Source: Leifsonia sp. SCN 70-46 (lineage in GTDB: Bacteria > Actinomycetota > Actinomycetes > Actinomycetales > Microbacteriaceae). From it: a DNA stretch of 64,000 nt. Position 1 is the stretch's first letter. Each line of letters starts with the position of its first letter. Below, in pieces: positions 1 to 7,020 of the stretch. A program made the translations under genes and the position numbers. The notes under the pieces are model-generated. The model saw only the letters and a program-made list of their open reading frames with translations, was not told the origin of the DNA and did no database searches. The DNA lies in assembly GCA_001725325.1 (NCBI GenBank), contig MEFY01000002.1:2173559-2237558 (forward strand), given 5' to 3'.

Positions 1-2101
1 GGTTGATGCCGGCCATGCCGCCCGCGCTCGCGCCCTGCGGGCGCACGGCGGAGGCGGCGAAGTGCAGCAGCTGTGCGTCGGAGCTCACGAGCACGAGCTC
101 GTCGGCATCCCCGCCCTGTGCGACCCCGACGACCTCGTCGCCCGGCTTGAGTGAGATGATCTCGAGGTCGGGCTTGTTCGGCCAGCCGCCCGTCTGCACG
201 CGCTTGACGACGCCCTGGCGCGTGCCGAGGGCGATGGGCTCGCCGTCGAGGGCGACGAGGCCGAGCACGCGCTCCTTGGCGCCGAGGGCGAGGTACTCGC
301 CGATCTTCGCGCCCGCGGCGAGCTGGATCGAGTTCACGGGCACGCTCGGCAGGTCGACCGCCGTGAACTTGATGAGGCGGCCGAGGTTGGTGACCGCGCC
401 GATCTCGGTGCGGCTCGTCGTCGTGATGCGCGAGCGGATGGCGTCGTGCTTGGAGCGGCGGCGGGCGGGGGCCGCTGCGGAGTCGTCGGACACGTCGACC
501 CGGATCGCGCGGCCCGTCGTCGACAGCAGCACCTCGCACGGGGCGTCCGCGATCTCGAGGATGGGCGCCGACTTGCGTGCCGCGGCGGCCGACACCGGGG
601 TGCCGCGCGCCTCGGTGAGCAGCGTGCGGCGCGGGGTGCCGAAGCGCTCGGCGACCTCCTCGAGCTCGTCGGAGACGAGCTGGGCGATGCGCGCGGGGTC
701 GGCGAGGATTCCCTCGAGGAACTCGATCTCGGCGCGCAGCTTGTCGGCCTCGGCCTCGAGCTCGATGCGGCTGAACCTAGTGAGGCGGCGCAGTCGCAGC
801 TCGAGGATGTACTCGGCCTGCAGCTCGCTCAGGTCGAACACGTCGATGAGCCGCGTGCGGGCCTGCTCCCCGTCGTCGGACTGGCGGATGACCTGGATGA
901 CCTCGTCGATGTCGAGGATGGCGATGAGGAGCCCCTCGACGAGGTGCAGGCGCTCCCTGCGCCGCGCGAGGCGGAACTCGCTGCGGCGGCGGACGACCTC
1001 GAGCCGGTGGTCGAGGTAGACGCGCAGCAGCTCCTTGAGCCCGAGCGTCTGCGGCCCGCCGTCGACGAGGGCCACGTTGTTGATCGAGAAGCTGTCTTCG
1101 AGCGGCGTCAGGCGGTAGAGCTGCTCGAGCACGGCGTCGGGGCTGAAGCCCGTCTTGATGCCGATGACGAGGCGCATGCCGTGCTTGCGGTCGGTGAGGT
1201 CGGTGACGTCCGAGATGCCGTTGATCTTCTTGGCGTTGACGCCGTCCTTGATCTTCTCGATGACGCGCTCGGTGCCCACGAGGTAGGGCAGCTCCGTCAC
1301 GACGAGGCCGGTCTTGCGGGCGGTGATCGACTCCACGGAGACCTTGGCGCGCGTCTTGAACGCCCCGCGGCCGGTGGCGTACGCATCCTTGATGCCCTCG
1401 AGGCCCACGATCGTGCCGCCCGTGGGCAGGTCGGGCCCGGGCACGAAGGCCATGAGGTCGTCGAGGGATGCGTCGGGGTTCTCGAGCAGGTACCGCGCGG
1501 CGGCCACGACCTCGATGAGGTTGTGCGGCGCCATGTTCGTGGCCATGCCCACGGCGATGCCGCTCGCGCCGTTCACGAGGAGGTTGGGGAAGGCCGCCGA
1601 GAGCACCTCGGGCTGCACGAACTGGTTGTCGTAGTTCGGCACGAACGTGACGACGTCCTCGTCGAGGTTCTCGGTGAGGGCGAGCGCGGTCGCGTGCAGG
1701 CGCACCTCGGTGTACCGCGGGGCCGCGGGTCCGTCGTCGAGGGAGCCGAAGTTGCCGTGGCCGTCGAGCAGCGGCACGCGCAGCACGAAGTCCTGGGTGA
1801 GGCGCACCATGGCGTCGTAGATCGACGCGTCGCCGTGCGGGTGCAGCTTTCCCATGACCTCGCCGACGACGCGGGACGACTTCACGTGCCCCTTGTCGGG
1901 CCGCAGGCCCATCTCGGTCATCTGGTAGAGGATGCGGCGCTGCACGGGTTTGAGGCCGTCGCGCGCGTCGGGGAGCGCGCGGGAGTAGATGACCGAGTAC
2001 GCGTACTCGAGGAACGAGCCCTGCATCTCGGACGAGACATCGACGTCTTCGATGCGCTCGCCCGCGGCAGCTGTCGGAGTGGTGTCGGGAGGAGTAGCCA
2101 T
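1..2101 (-). CDS. parC: DNA topoisomerase IV subunit A (3' end beyond window)
   Basis: Catalytic A subunit of a type IIA topoisomerase, most likely topoisomerase IV, which separates linked daughter chromosomes together with ParE. About 700 codons are visible. They include the stretch [10 protein letters not shown] (residues 87-96) in the region hit by quinolone mutations and the DNA-attacking tyrosine in PAAPRYTE (Tyr130). The window ends within the C-terminal beta-propeller blades, and no GyrA-box is visible there, which favours ParC over GyrA. The neighbourhood (phosphodiesterase, sepH, DUF4193) is also one where actinobacterial parC is found. Ala92 stands where E. coli GyrA has Ser83, as in mycobacterial GyrA. 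The start codon lies 12 bases from that of the divergent phosphodiesterase gene, so their promoters overlap. GyrA remains a weaker alternative. Confidence 0.88.
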   Translation of the reverse strand, partial: MATPPDTTPTAAAGERIEDVDVSSEMQGSFLEYAYSVIYSRALPDARDGLKPVQRRILYQMTEMGLRPDKGHVKSSRVVGEVMGKLHPHGDASIYDAMVRLTQDFVLRVPLLDGHGNFGSLDDGPAAPRYTEVRLHATALALTENLDEDVVTFVPNYDNQFVQPEVLSAAFPNLLVNGASGIAVGMATNMAPHNLIEVVAAARYLLENPDASLDDLMAFVPGPDLPTGGTIVGLEGIKDAYATGRGAFKTRAKVSVESITARKTGLVVTELPYLVGTERVIEKIKDGVNAKKINGISDVTDLTDRKHGMRLVIGIKTGFSPDAVLEQLYRLTPLEDSFSINNVALVDGGPQTLGLKELLRVYLDHRLEVVRRRSEFRLARRRERLHLVEGLLIAILDIDEVIQVIRQSDDGEQARTRLIDVFDLSELQAEYILELRLRRLTRFSRIELEAEADKLRAEIEFLEGILADPARIAQLVSDELEEVAERFGTPRRTLLTEARGTPVSAAAARKSAPILEIADAPCEVLLSTTGRAIRVDVSDDSAAAPARRRSKHDAIRSRITTTSRTEIGAVTNLGRLIKFTAVDLPSVPVNSIQLAAGAKIGEYLALGAKERVLGLVALDGEPIALGTRQGVVKRVQTGGWPNKPDLEIISLKPGDEVVGVAQGGDADELVLVSSDAQLLHFAASAVRPQGASAGGMAGIN

Positions 2102-2106
2102 AGGAT
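2101..2106 (+). promoter_or_regulatory. -10 element of phosphodiesterase gene (leaderless)
   Basis: TAGGAT ends 7 bases before the ATG at 2114, so transcription probably starts at or within a base or two of the start codon. The element overlaps the start codon of the divergent parC gene. Confidence 0.5.
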
Positions 2107-2113
2107 TGCCGCC

Positions 2114-3238
2114 ATGCTACCGGCGCTCACCACGGACGGGCTGAGGCTTGCCGATGTACTCGCAAGTTCGCTCGGCGCGGTGCGCGGGGAGCCGAACCGG
2201 CTCTCGCTCCCGCCCGTCGAGAGCGCGGTCGTGGTGCTCGTCGACGGACTCGGCGCGAGCATGCTCAAGGCGCGAGCAGGCCATGCCCGCACGCTGTCGG
2301 CGGTGCTCGGGCCCAAGTCGGTGATCGAGGTCGGATTCCCGACGACGACGGTCGCCTCCCTCGCCTCCCTCACGACGGGCGTCGCGCCGGGGCAGCACGG
2401 CCTCGTCGGCTACACCGTCTACGACCCCGGGCTCGACCAGGCCGTCAACCAGCTGTCGGGCTGGGATCCGCGCGTCGACCCGGCGACGTGGCAGCGCATG
2501 CCCACGTTCTTCGAGACCGCGGCGGCCGAGGGCGTCGACGCCGTCGTGGTGGCGCCCGAGCGCTACCGCGACTCCCCGTTCACGCACGCCGTGCTGCGCG
2601 GCGCCCGGTACGTGCCCGCGGCCACGATGGCGGAGCGCGCTGAGGCGGCCCTCGCGGTGCTCAGGGCCCCGGGCCGGCACCTCGTCTACGTGTACATCTC
2701 CGAGCTCGACCAGGCCGCGCACGGGTTCGGCTGCGACTCCGTGGCGTGGATCAGCGCTCTCGAGGCCGCGGATGCCGCGGTCGCGACCCTCACGGCGGGG
2801 CTGGGCACCCGCCAGGGCGTGATCGTCACGGCCGACCACGGGCTGCTCGACATCCCGCAGCACGCGCACGTGCTGCTCGAGGACGGCCCGCTGCTCGACG
2901 GTGTGCGGCTCATCGCGGGGGAGCCCCGCTGCCTGCAGCTGCACCTGGAGCCGGGTGTCGACGCCGACGAGGTGGCGGAGCGCTGGCGCGCGTCCGAGGG
3001 CGGGCGGGCGTGGGTGGCCACGCGCGCCGAGGCCGTCGAGGCGGGGTGGTTCGGCTCCGTGCATCCCGACGTGCTGCCGCGCATCGGCGACGTGCTCGTC
3101 GCCGCGCGCAAGGCTGTCGCGTACTACGACGGCCGCACGGAGAGCCCGCACGGCCGCTCGATGGTGGGCCAGCACGGCTCATGGTCGCCCGAGGAGCTGC
3201 GGGTGCCGCTGCTGCGGTTCGGGGCGTTCGCGCGCTAG
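2114..3238 (+). CDS. Alkaline phosphatase-superfamily phosphodiesterase / nucleotide pyrophosphatase
   Basis: A 374-residue soluble enzyme of the alkaline phosphatase superfamily, type I phosphodiesterase/nucleotide pyrophosphatase branch, expected to hydrolyse phosphodiester or pyrophosphate bonds with two metal ions. The metal and nucleophile motifs occur in family order: VVVLVDGLG (Asp44), GFPTTTVAS (nucleophile threonine near residue 78), ELDQAAHG near residue 200 and VTADHGLLD near residue 240. No signal peptide or membrane segment is visible. The ATG was chosen because it follows a -10 element by 7 bases and because the next gene upstream is divergent. Its TAG stop shares bases with the stop of sepH on the opposite strand. 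The substrate cannot be read from sequence. Confidence 0.85.
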   Translation: MLPALTTDGLRLADVLASSLGAVRGEPNRLSLPPVESAVVVLVDGLGASMLKARAGHARTLSAVLGPKSVIEVGFPTTTVASLASLTTGVAPGQHGLVGYTVYDPGLDQAVNQLSGWDPRVDPATWQRMPTFFETAAAEGVDAVVVAPERYRDSPFTHAVLRGARYVPAATMAERAEAALAVLRAPGRHLVYVYISELDQAAHGFGCDSVAWISALEAADAAVATLTAGLGTRQGVIVTADHGLLDIPQHAHVLLEDGPLLDGVRLIAGEPRCLQLHLEPGVDADEVAERWRASEGGRAWVATRAEAVEAGWFGSVHPDVLPRIGDVLVAARKAVAYYDGRTESPHGRSMVGQHGSWSPEELRVPLLRFGAFAR

Positions 3239-4230
3239 GCCAGATCGTCGTCCGGGCGGGCGCCGAACACGATCTCGTCCCAGCTGGGCATGCTCGCCCG
3301 CCCCTTCTTGGAGCCCACGCGCGGCTGCGGCGCCGTCTGGCGGGGCTCGGCGGGCTGTTCGTCGGTCGGGATCTCGACGGGGATGTCGACGATGCGGATC
3401 TGGCCGGTCGACGGATGCGCCGCGCGCGCGTCCGCCTCGTAGTCGTCGAACGTGGCGGCCTCGCGCTCGCCCCGGCGGCGGCGCAGCGCCTCCAGCAGGT
3501 CTGCGGTCTGGTTGCCGTGGTTGGCCTCGCGCTCCTCGGCCCGTGGGCGGGCAATGCTCACGGGTTCTGAGGAGAACTGCTGCGAGTCGCTGAGCGCGAA
3601 CGCCCCGCTGTCGAAGCGCGCGGAGTCGCGCTCCGGCTCGGTGACGGCGCGCAGACGGGGCATGAGCGAGCCGGCGGCCTCTCCCTGCTGGGAGAGCTGG
3701 ATGGCCTCGCTGTTGAGCGGGGTGAGCGCCTGCTTCTTCGGGTCGAACTGCCAGCGGGCGTCGTGGTCGATCTGGTTGGCGGTGAACGAGAGCTTGACCA
3801 CCCAGCCGGTGGCCTCCTTCCAGCTCGCCCAGCGCTCGTTGATGGCGCCGAGCTCGTGGAGACGCTCGCGGATGGCGGTGCCGAAGGTGCGCGGCTGGCC
3901 CAGCGGGTCGGTGTCGCCCGCGGTGCGCACGGGCACGTCGAGCGCCGAGGTGACGACGAACTCGCGCTCGGCGACCACGGGGCCCTCGAAGCGCTGGATG
4001 TACTCGAGCGGCGCGCCCGTGATCGACGCGACATCCTGGGCGGACATGCCCGAGCGGATGTGCGACTGGATCTCCTTGGGCGACAGCTTGGGGCCGCTGC
4101 CCGTGTCCGGCACGCTCTGGCGGAGCTTCGACTGAAGCACCTCGTCGATGGGGATGCGGAAGCGCGTCCCGTCGTCAGCCGCGACGAGGAGCGCCCCGTT
4201 CTCGACTCCGATTACTCGCAGGTCCTGCAT
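3235..4230 (-). CDS. sepH: Septation protein SepH (DUF3071)
   Basis: A cell-division regulator of Actinobacteria. In Streptomyces and mycobacteria, SepH binds FtsZ and stimulates filament assembly. The 331 residues begin with the conserved DUF3071 start MQDLRVIGVE. A helix-turn-helix-like region follows at about residues 50-85 (SPKEIQSHIRSGMSAQDVAS), then a conserved middle (SFTANQIDHDARW), and a variable, disordered acidic/basic tail from about residue 190 ending in a conserved C-terminal patch (KKGRASMPSWDEIVFG). Length fits the family. The gene is convergent with the phosphodiesterase and the two stop codons interlock in the palindrome CTAG. A TAGTCG sequence 4 bases before the ATG suggests a very short or absent leader. 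Confidence 0.92.
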   Translation of the reverse strand: MQDLRVIGVENGALLVAADDGTRFRIPIDEVLQSKLRQSVPDTGSGPKLSPKEIQSHIRSGMSAQDVASITGAPLEYIQRFEGPVVAEREFVVTSALDVPVRTAGDTDPLGQPRTFGTAIRERLHELGAINERWASWKEATGWVVKLSFTANQIDHDARWQFDPKKQALTPLNSEAIQLSQQGEAAGSLMPRLRAVTEPERDSARFDSGAFALSDSQQFSSEPVSIARPRAEEREANHGNQTADLLEALRRRRGEREAATFDDYEADARAAHPSTGQIRIVDIPVEIPTDEQPAEPRQTAPQPRVGSKKGRASMPSWDEIVFGARPDDDLA

Positions 4231-4295
4231 AGTCCGACTACCCTCCAGGGGTCACGATTCGGGTCAAGGATGCCACGCCCGCCGAGTGTTTCCCG

Positions 4296-4321
4296 GGAAT
4301 AGAACGGGCGTGCCGCAAGTT
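4296..4321 (+). promoter_or_regulatory. Candidate SigR/SigH-type (thiol stress) promoter
   Basis: GGAAT, exactly 18 bases, then GTT. This matches the Streptomyces SigR consensus (GGAAT-N18-GTT). It lies about 120 bases before the cysteine-rich DUF4193 gene in the largest intergenic gap of the window. The GGAAT is also half of a TTCCCGGGAA palindrome (4290-4299). Short consensus, so chance is possible. Confidence 0.35.
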
Positions 4322-4443
4322 GACCGGGATGCCGATAACCGAAGGCCGTTCAGTGGTTTGCTATTCCGAATGGTTTCATGCAAACTGTGCGCGCCCGGTG
4401 CGGTTACCGCGCGGCTGATACGACGCTTACAGAACTGGATGAC

Positions 4444-4737
4444 ATGGCAACCGACTACGACGCACCCCGCAAGACCGACGACGACTCCGAGTCGATCGAG
4501 GCTCTCAAGGAGCGCGTACCGGACAAGACCTCGGGGTCGATCGACAACGACGACGCCGACAACCCCGGCAGCTTCGAGCTCGCCGGCGCAGACCTCTCCG
4601 ACCTCGACCTCGACGTCGTCGTGCTCCCGCCCCAGGCGGACGAGTTCACGTGCGTGAGCTGCTTCCTCGTGAAGCACCGTTCGCAGATCGACCACGAGTC
4701 GAAGCTCGGACCTATCTGCCTGGAGTGCGCTTCCTAG
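4444..4737 (+). CDS. DUF4193 zinc-ribbon-like protein
   Basis: A small acidic protein of 97 residues, conserved across Actinobacteria, of unknown function. The first two thirds are Asp/Glu-rich and probably disordered. The last 30 residues hold two CxxC pairs (CVSC and CLEC, about 24 residues apart) typical of a zinc ribbon, which suggests a protein- or nucleic-acid-binding role. The ATG at 4444 was chosen over an upstream in-frame ATG (4378) because residues before it are not family-like. DUF4193 genes sit near sepH, DUF3093 and dut in many actinobacteria, as here. Its 3' end overlaps the convergent DUF3093 gene by 26 bases. Confidence 0.85.
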   Translation: MATDYDAPRKTDDDSESIEALKERVPDKTSGSIDNDDADNPGSFELAGADLSDLDLDVVVLPPQADEFTCVSCFLVKHRSQIDHESKLGPICLECAS

Positions 4738-5182
4738 TCGCCTCGAGCGCGTCGGCGAGAGCCGACGGGTTCCTGGTCGACACGAGCCAGTAGGGGGCCG
4801 GGTCGGCGGCGTCGTCGACCCCGACCTTCACGACGGGGTCGACCCAGCCCCGGATGAGCAGGTACGCGCGCGCGTCGAGCCGCTGCCCCCGCTCGAGACG
4901 GGCCTCGTCGCCCGAGAACCCCTCCACGGCACCCACGAGGGCGAGGGGCAGGTGCGCCCTGCCCGCGACGAGCTCCGTGTCGGTCACCGAGATCGTGGGC
5001 GATCCGAGCAGCAGCAGCCCGACGCATCCCAGGTACAGCACGATCGCGACGACGATGCCGGCCGTGGTGTTGATGGGTAGGAAGACGAGCAGGCTCGCGG
5101 GGATGACGAGCGCCGTGCTGATGAACAGCCACGGTGCGGGCCAGAGTCGTTCGCGGTAGTGGGTCACGCCTCCATTAGACAC
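4712..5182 (-). CDS. DUF3093 membrane protein
   Basis: A 156-residue membrane protein of the actinobacterial DUF3093 family, function unknown. Two hydrophobic helices (roughly residues 17-37 and 40-60) are joined by a short loop. A cytosolic or cell-wall-side beta-rich domain with the conserved stretch YLLIRGWVDPVVKV follows, and then the motif WLVSTRNPSALADAL. The start used is GTG; a second in-frame GTG five codons later (VTHYRERLW) is a plausible alternative. The gene is divergent from dut and convergent with DUF4193, an arrangement common in Actinobacteria. Confidence 0.82.
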   Translation of the reverse strand: MSNGGVTHYRERLWPAPWLFISTALVIPASLLVFLPINTTAGIVVAIVLYLGCVGLLLLGSPTISVTDTELVAGRAHLPLALVGAVEGFSGDEARLERGQRLDARAYLLIRGWVDPVVKVGVDDAADPAPYWLVSTRNPSALADALEATRKRTPGR

Positions 5183-5222
5183 TGTGTCGCCGGGCGTTCA
5201 CGGCGGGTACAGGGTTCTGCAC

Positions 5223-5228
5223 TACCCT
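5223..5228 (+). promoter_or_regulatory. -10 element of dut (leaderless)
   Basis: TACCCT ends 6 bases before the GTG at 5235. This supports that GTG as the true start and a leaderless mRNA. Confidence 0.5.
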
Positions 5229-5234
5229 CGTCAC

Positions 5235-5696
5235 GTGGTCGAGAACGTCGAGGTGCTCATCGCCTCCGGTGAAATGCCCGTGTACGCGCATCCCGGGGAT
5301 GCCGGTGCCGATCTCCATTCCTCCGAGGCGCTCGTGCTGGCGCCCGGCGCGCGCGCCCTCGTGGGCACCGGCGTGTCGATAGCCCTGCCCGACGGCTATG
5401 TGGCGTTCGTGGTGCCCCGCTCGGGCCTCGCGTTCAAGCACGGCATCACCATCGTCAACAGCCCGGGGACCGTGGATGCGGGCTACCGCGGCGAGATCAA
5501 GGTGACCCTGCTCAACACCGACGCCGACACGGCCTTCCCCATCGAGGTGGGCGACAGGATCGCCCAGCTCATCGTCATGCCCGTCTCGCGGGCCACGTTC
5601 ATCCCGGTGGAGACCCTGCCGGGCAGTCATCGCGGGGAGGGCGGCTTCGGATCCACCGGCGTCGCCCCGTCCGCAGCAGAAGGAGCCACCCGATGA
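5235..5696 (+). CDS. dut: dUTP diphosphatase
   Basis: Trimeric dUTPase, which hydrolyses dUTP to dUMP and pyrophosphate, keeps uracil out of DNA and feeds thymidylate synthesis. All five family motifs are present: HPGDAGADLHS, PRSGLA, GTVDAGYRGEI, RIAQLIV and the glycine-rich C-terminal arm RGEGGFGSTG. The 153 residues match the usual length. GTG at 5235 (VVENVEVLIASGE) is preferred over earlier in-frame codons because family homology begins there and a -10 element ends 6 bases upstream. The next gene starts inside the stop region (ATGA overlap), so dut heads a coupled operon with DUF3710 and DUF3159. Confidence 0.95.
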   Translation: MVENVEVLIASGEMPVYAHPGDAGADLHSSEALVLAPGARALVGTGVSIALPDGYVAFVVPRSGLAFKHGITIVNSPGTVDAGYRGEIKVTLLNTDADTAFPIEVGDRIAQLIVMPVSRATFIPVETLPGSHRGEGGFGSTGVAPSAAEGATR

Positions 5697-6316
5697 GCGA
5701 CGTCGACCCCCGCGAGCTCGAGAGCGCCACGGGCGAGCAGCCCAAGTCGGCCCCCGCCGACCGTGCGACGGCAGGTCCGCTCGACGAGAGCGAGGCCAAC
5801 GCGGTCCGTCCCTACGTCGACCTCGGCGGGGTCAAGATCCTGCCGCGCCCCGAGCTGCAGCTGCGGCTCGAGGTCGAGGAGGGCAGCAAGCGCGTCGTCG
5901 CCGTGGGCCTCGACTACGCGGGCTCGACCCTCCAGGTGCAGCCGTTCGCGGCACCGCGCAACAGCGGCCTGTGGCACGAGATCCGCGAGCAGATCATCGA
6001 GCAGATCCAGAAGCAGGGCGGCACGACGAAGACCGTCGTGGGCAACTTCGGCCCGGAGATCCTCGCCGAGATCCCCGTCGCTGCGGGCCAGCAGGGCGGC
6101 GGCAGCCGCCTCGCGCGGTTCGTCGGCGTCGACGGCCCTCGCTGGTTCCTGCGCGGCGTCATCGCGGGCGAGGGAGCGACGAACCCCGAGGCGGCGGCCA
6201 AGATCGAGGACCTCTTCCGCTCGATAGTCGTCGTGCGCGGCACGACGCCCATGCCCCCGCGCGACCTCATCCCGCTGCACATGCCGCCCACGGGCTCCCC
6301 GGTGGAGCAGGCGTGA
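5693..6316 (+). CDS. DUF3710 protein
   Basis: A soluble 207-residue protein of the DUF3710 family, found next to dut throughout Actinobacteria; function unknown. The first 35 residues are charged and probably disordered. A conserved core follows with VRPYVDLGGVKILP, LQVQPFAAPRNSGLWHEIR and a C-terminal segment DGPRWFLRGVIAG. There is no signal peptide or membrane helix. It overlaps dut by 4 bases (ATGA) and DUF3159 by 4 bases (GTGA), so the three are probably translated as a coupled unit. No catalytic motif is apparent. Confidence 0.85.
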   Translation: MSDVDPRELESATGEQPKSAPADRATAGPLDESEANAVRPYVDLGGVKILPRPELQLRLEVEEGSKRVVAVGLDYAGSTLQVQPFAAPRNSGLWHEIREQIIEQIQKQGGTTKTVVGNFGPEILAEIPVAAGQQGGGSRLARFVGVDGPRWFLRGVIAGEGATNPEAAAKIEDLFRSIVVVRGTTPMPPRDLIPLHMPPTGSPVEQA

Positions 6317-7020
6317 GCGACAACCCCGGCGACGACCCGAACCTCAAGCCCCTCGGCGAGAGCCTCTCCGCCGCGGCGAAGAAGTCGGGCTTCGGCGCCG
6401 TGACCCCCGGCGAGGCGCCCACGTCGGGCGCGCTGCTCGCCGCGATGGGCGGCATCCGCGGGCTCGTCGAGTCGATCCTGCCGGGCCTGGCGTTCCTCGT
6501 CATCTACACGATCACCCAGCAGCTCGTGCCCTCGGTCGTCGCGCCCGTCGCGATCGCCGTGGTCTTCGTCATCGTGCGCGCCGTGCAGCGCACGCCGTGG
6601 ACCTCCGCCCTCGCGGGCGTCATCGGCGTCGCGCTCTCCGCGGGGTTCGCCCTCATCACGGGCCGCGCCGAGGACAACTTCGTGCTCGGCTTCCTCATCA
6701 ACGGCGCCTTCCTCGTCGCGCTCCTCGTGAGCCTCGCGGTGCGCTGGCCGCTCATCGGCGTCATCGTCTCGCTCATCCGCAGCGAGGGGTCGGCCTGGCG
6801 CGACGACAAGGCGAAGTTCCGCGTGGCGCTCATCGGCACGATCCTGTGGTGCGGCCTCTTCGCCGTGCGGCTCGGGGTCGAGCTGCCGCTCTTCTTCGCC
6901 GGCAACGTCGCCGCCCTCGCGACCCTCAAGCTCATCCTGGGCATCCCGCTCTACGCGGCGATGTTGTGGGTGACGTGGCTGCTCGTGCGTACGGTCTATG
7001 CGCGGCCTGAGCGCGACTGA
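6313..7020 (+). CDS. DUF3159 membrane protein
   Basis: A polytopic inner-membrane protein of 235 residues from the actinobacterial DUF3159 family, of unknown function. A soluble N-terminal 45 residues precede about six hydrophobic helices, the first near GLAFLVIYTITQQLVP. The C-terminal half carries the family-like stretch SAWRDDKAKFRVALIGTILW. The GTG start is fixed by the GTGA overlap with DUF3710. Its last 23 bases overlap the start of the P-type ATPase gene in another frame. Members of this family are encoded beside dut and DUF3710 in many genomes and may form a membrane complex with unidentified partners. Confidence 0.83.
   Translation: MSDNPGDDPNLKPLGESLSAAAKKSGFGAVTPGEAPTSGALLAAMGGIRGLVESILPGLAFLVIYTITQQLVPSVVAPVAIAVVFVIVRAVQRTPWTSALAGVIGVALSAGFALITGRAEDNFVLGFLINGAFLVALLVSLAVRWPLIGVIVSLIRSEGSAWRDDKAKFRVALIGTILWCGLFAVRLGVELPLFFAGNVAALATLKLILGIPLYAAMLWVTWLLVRTVYARPERD

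Noticed and set aside
4290-4299. TTCCCGGGAA palindrome as an operator
   Set aside because: Ten bases of GC-rich palindrome are expected by chance; only its overlap with the SigR-like element was kept.
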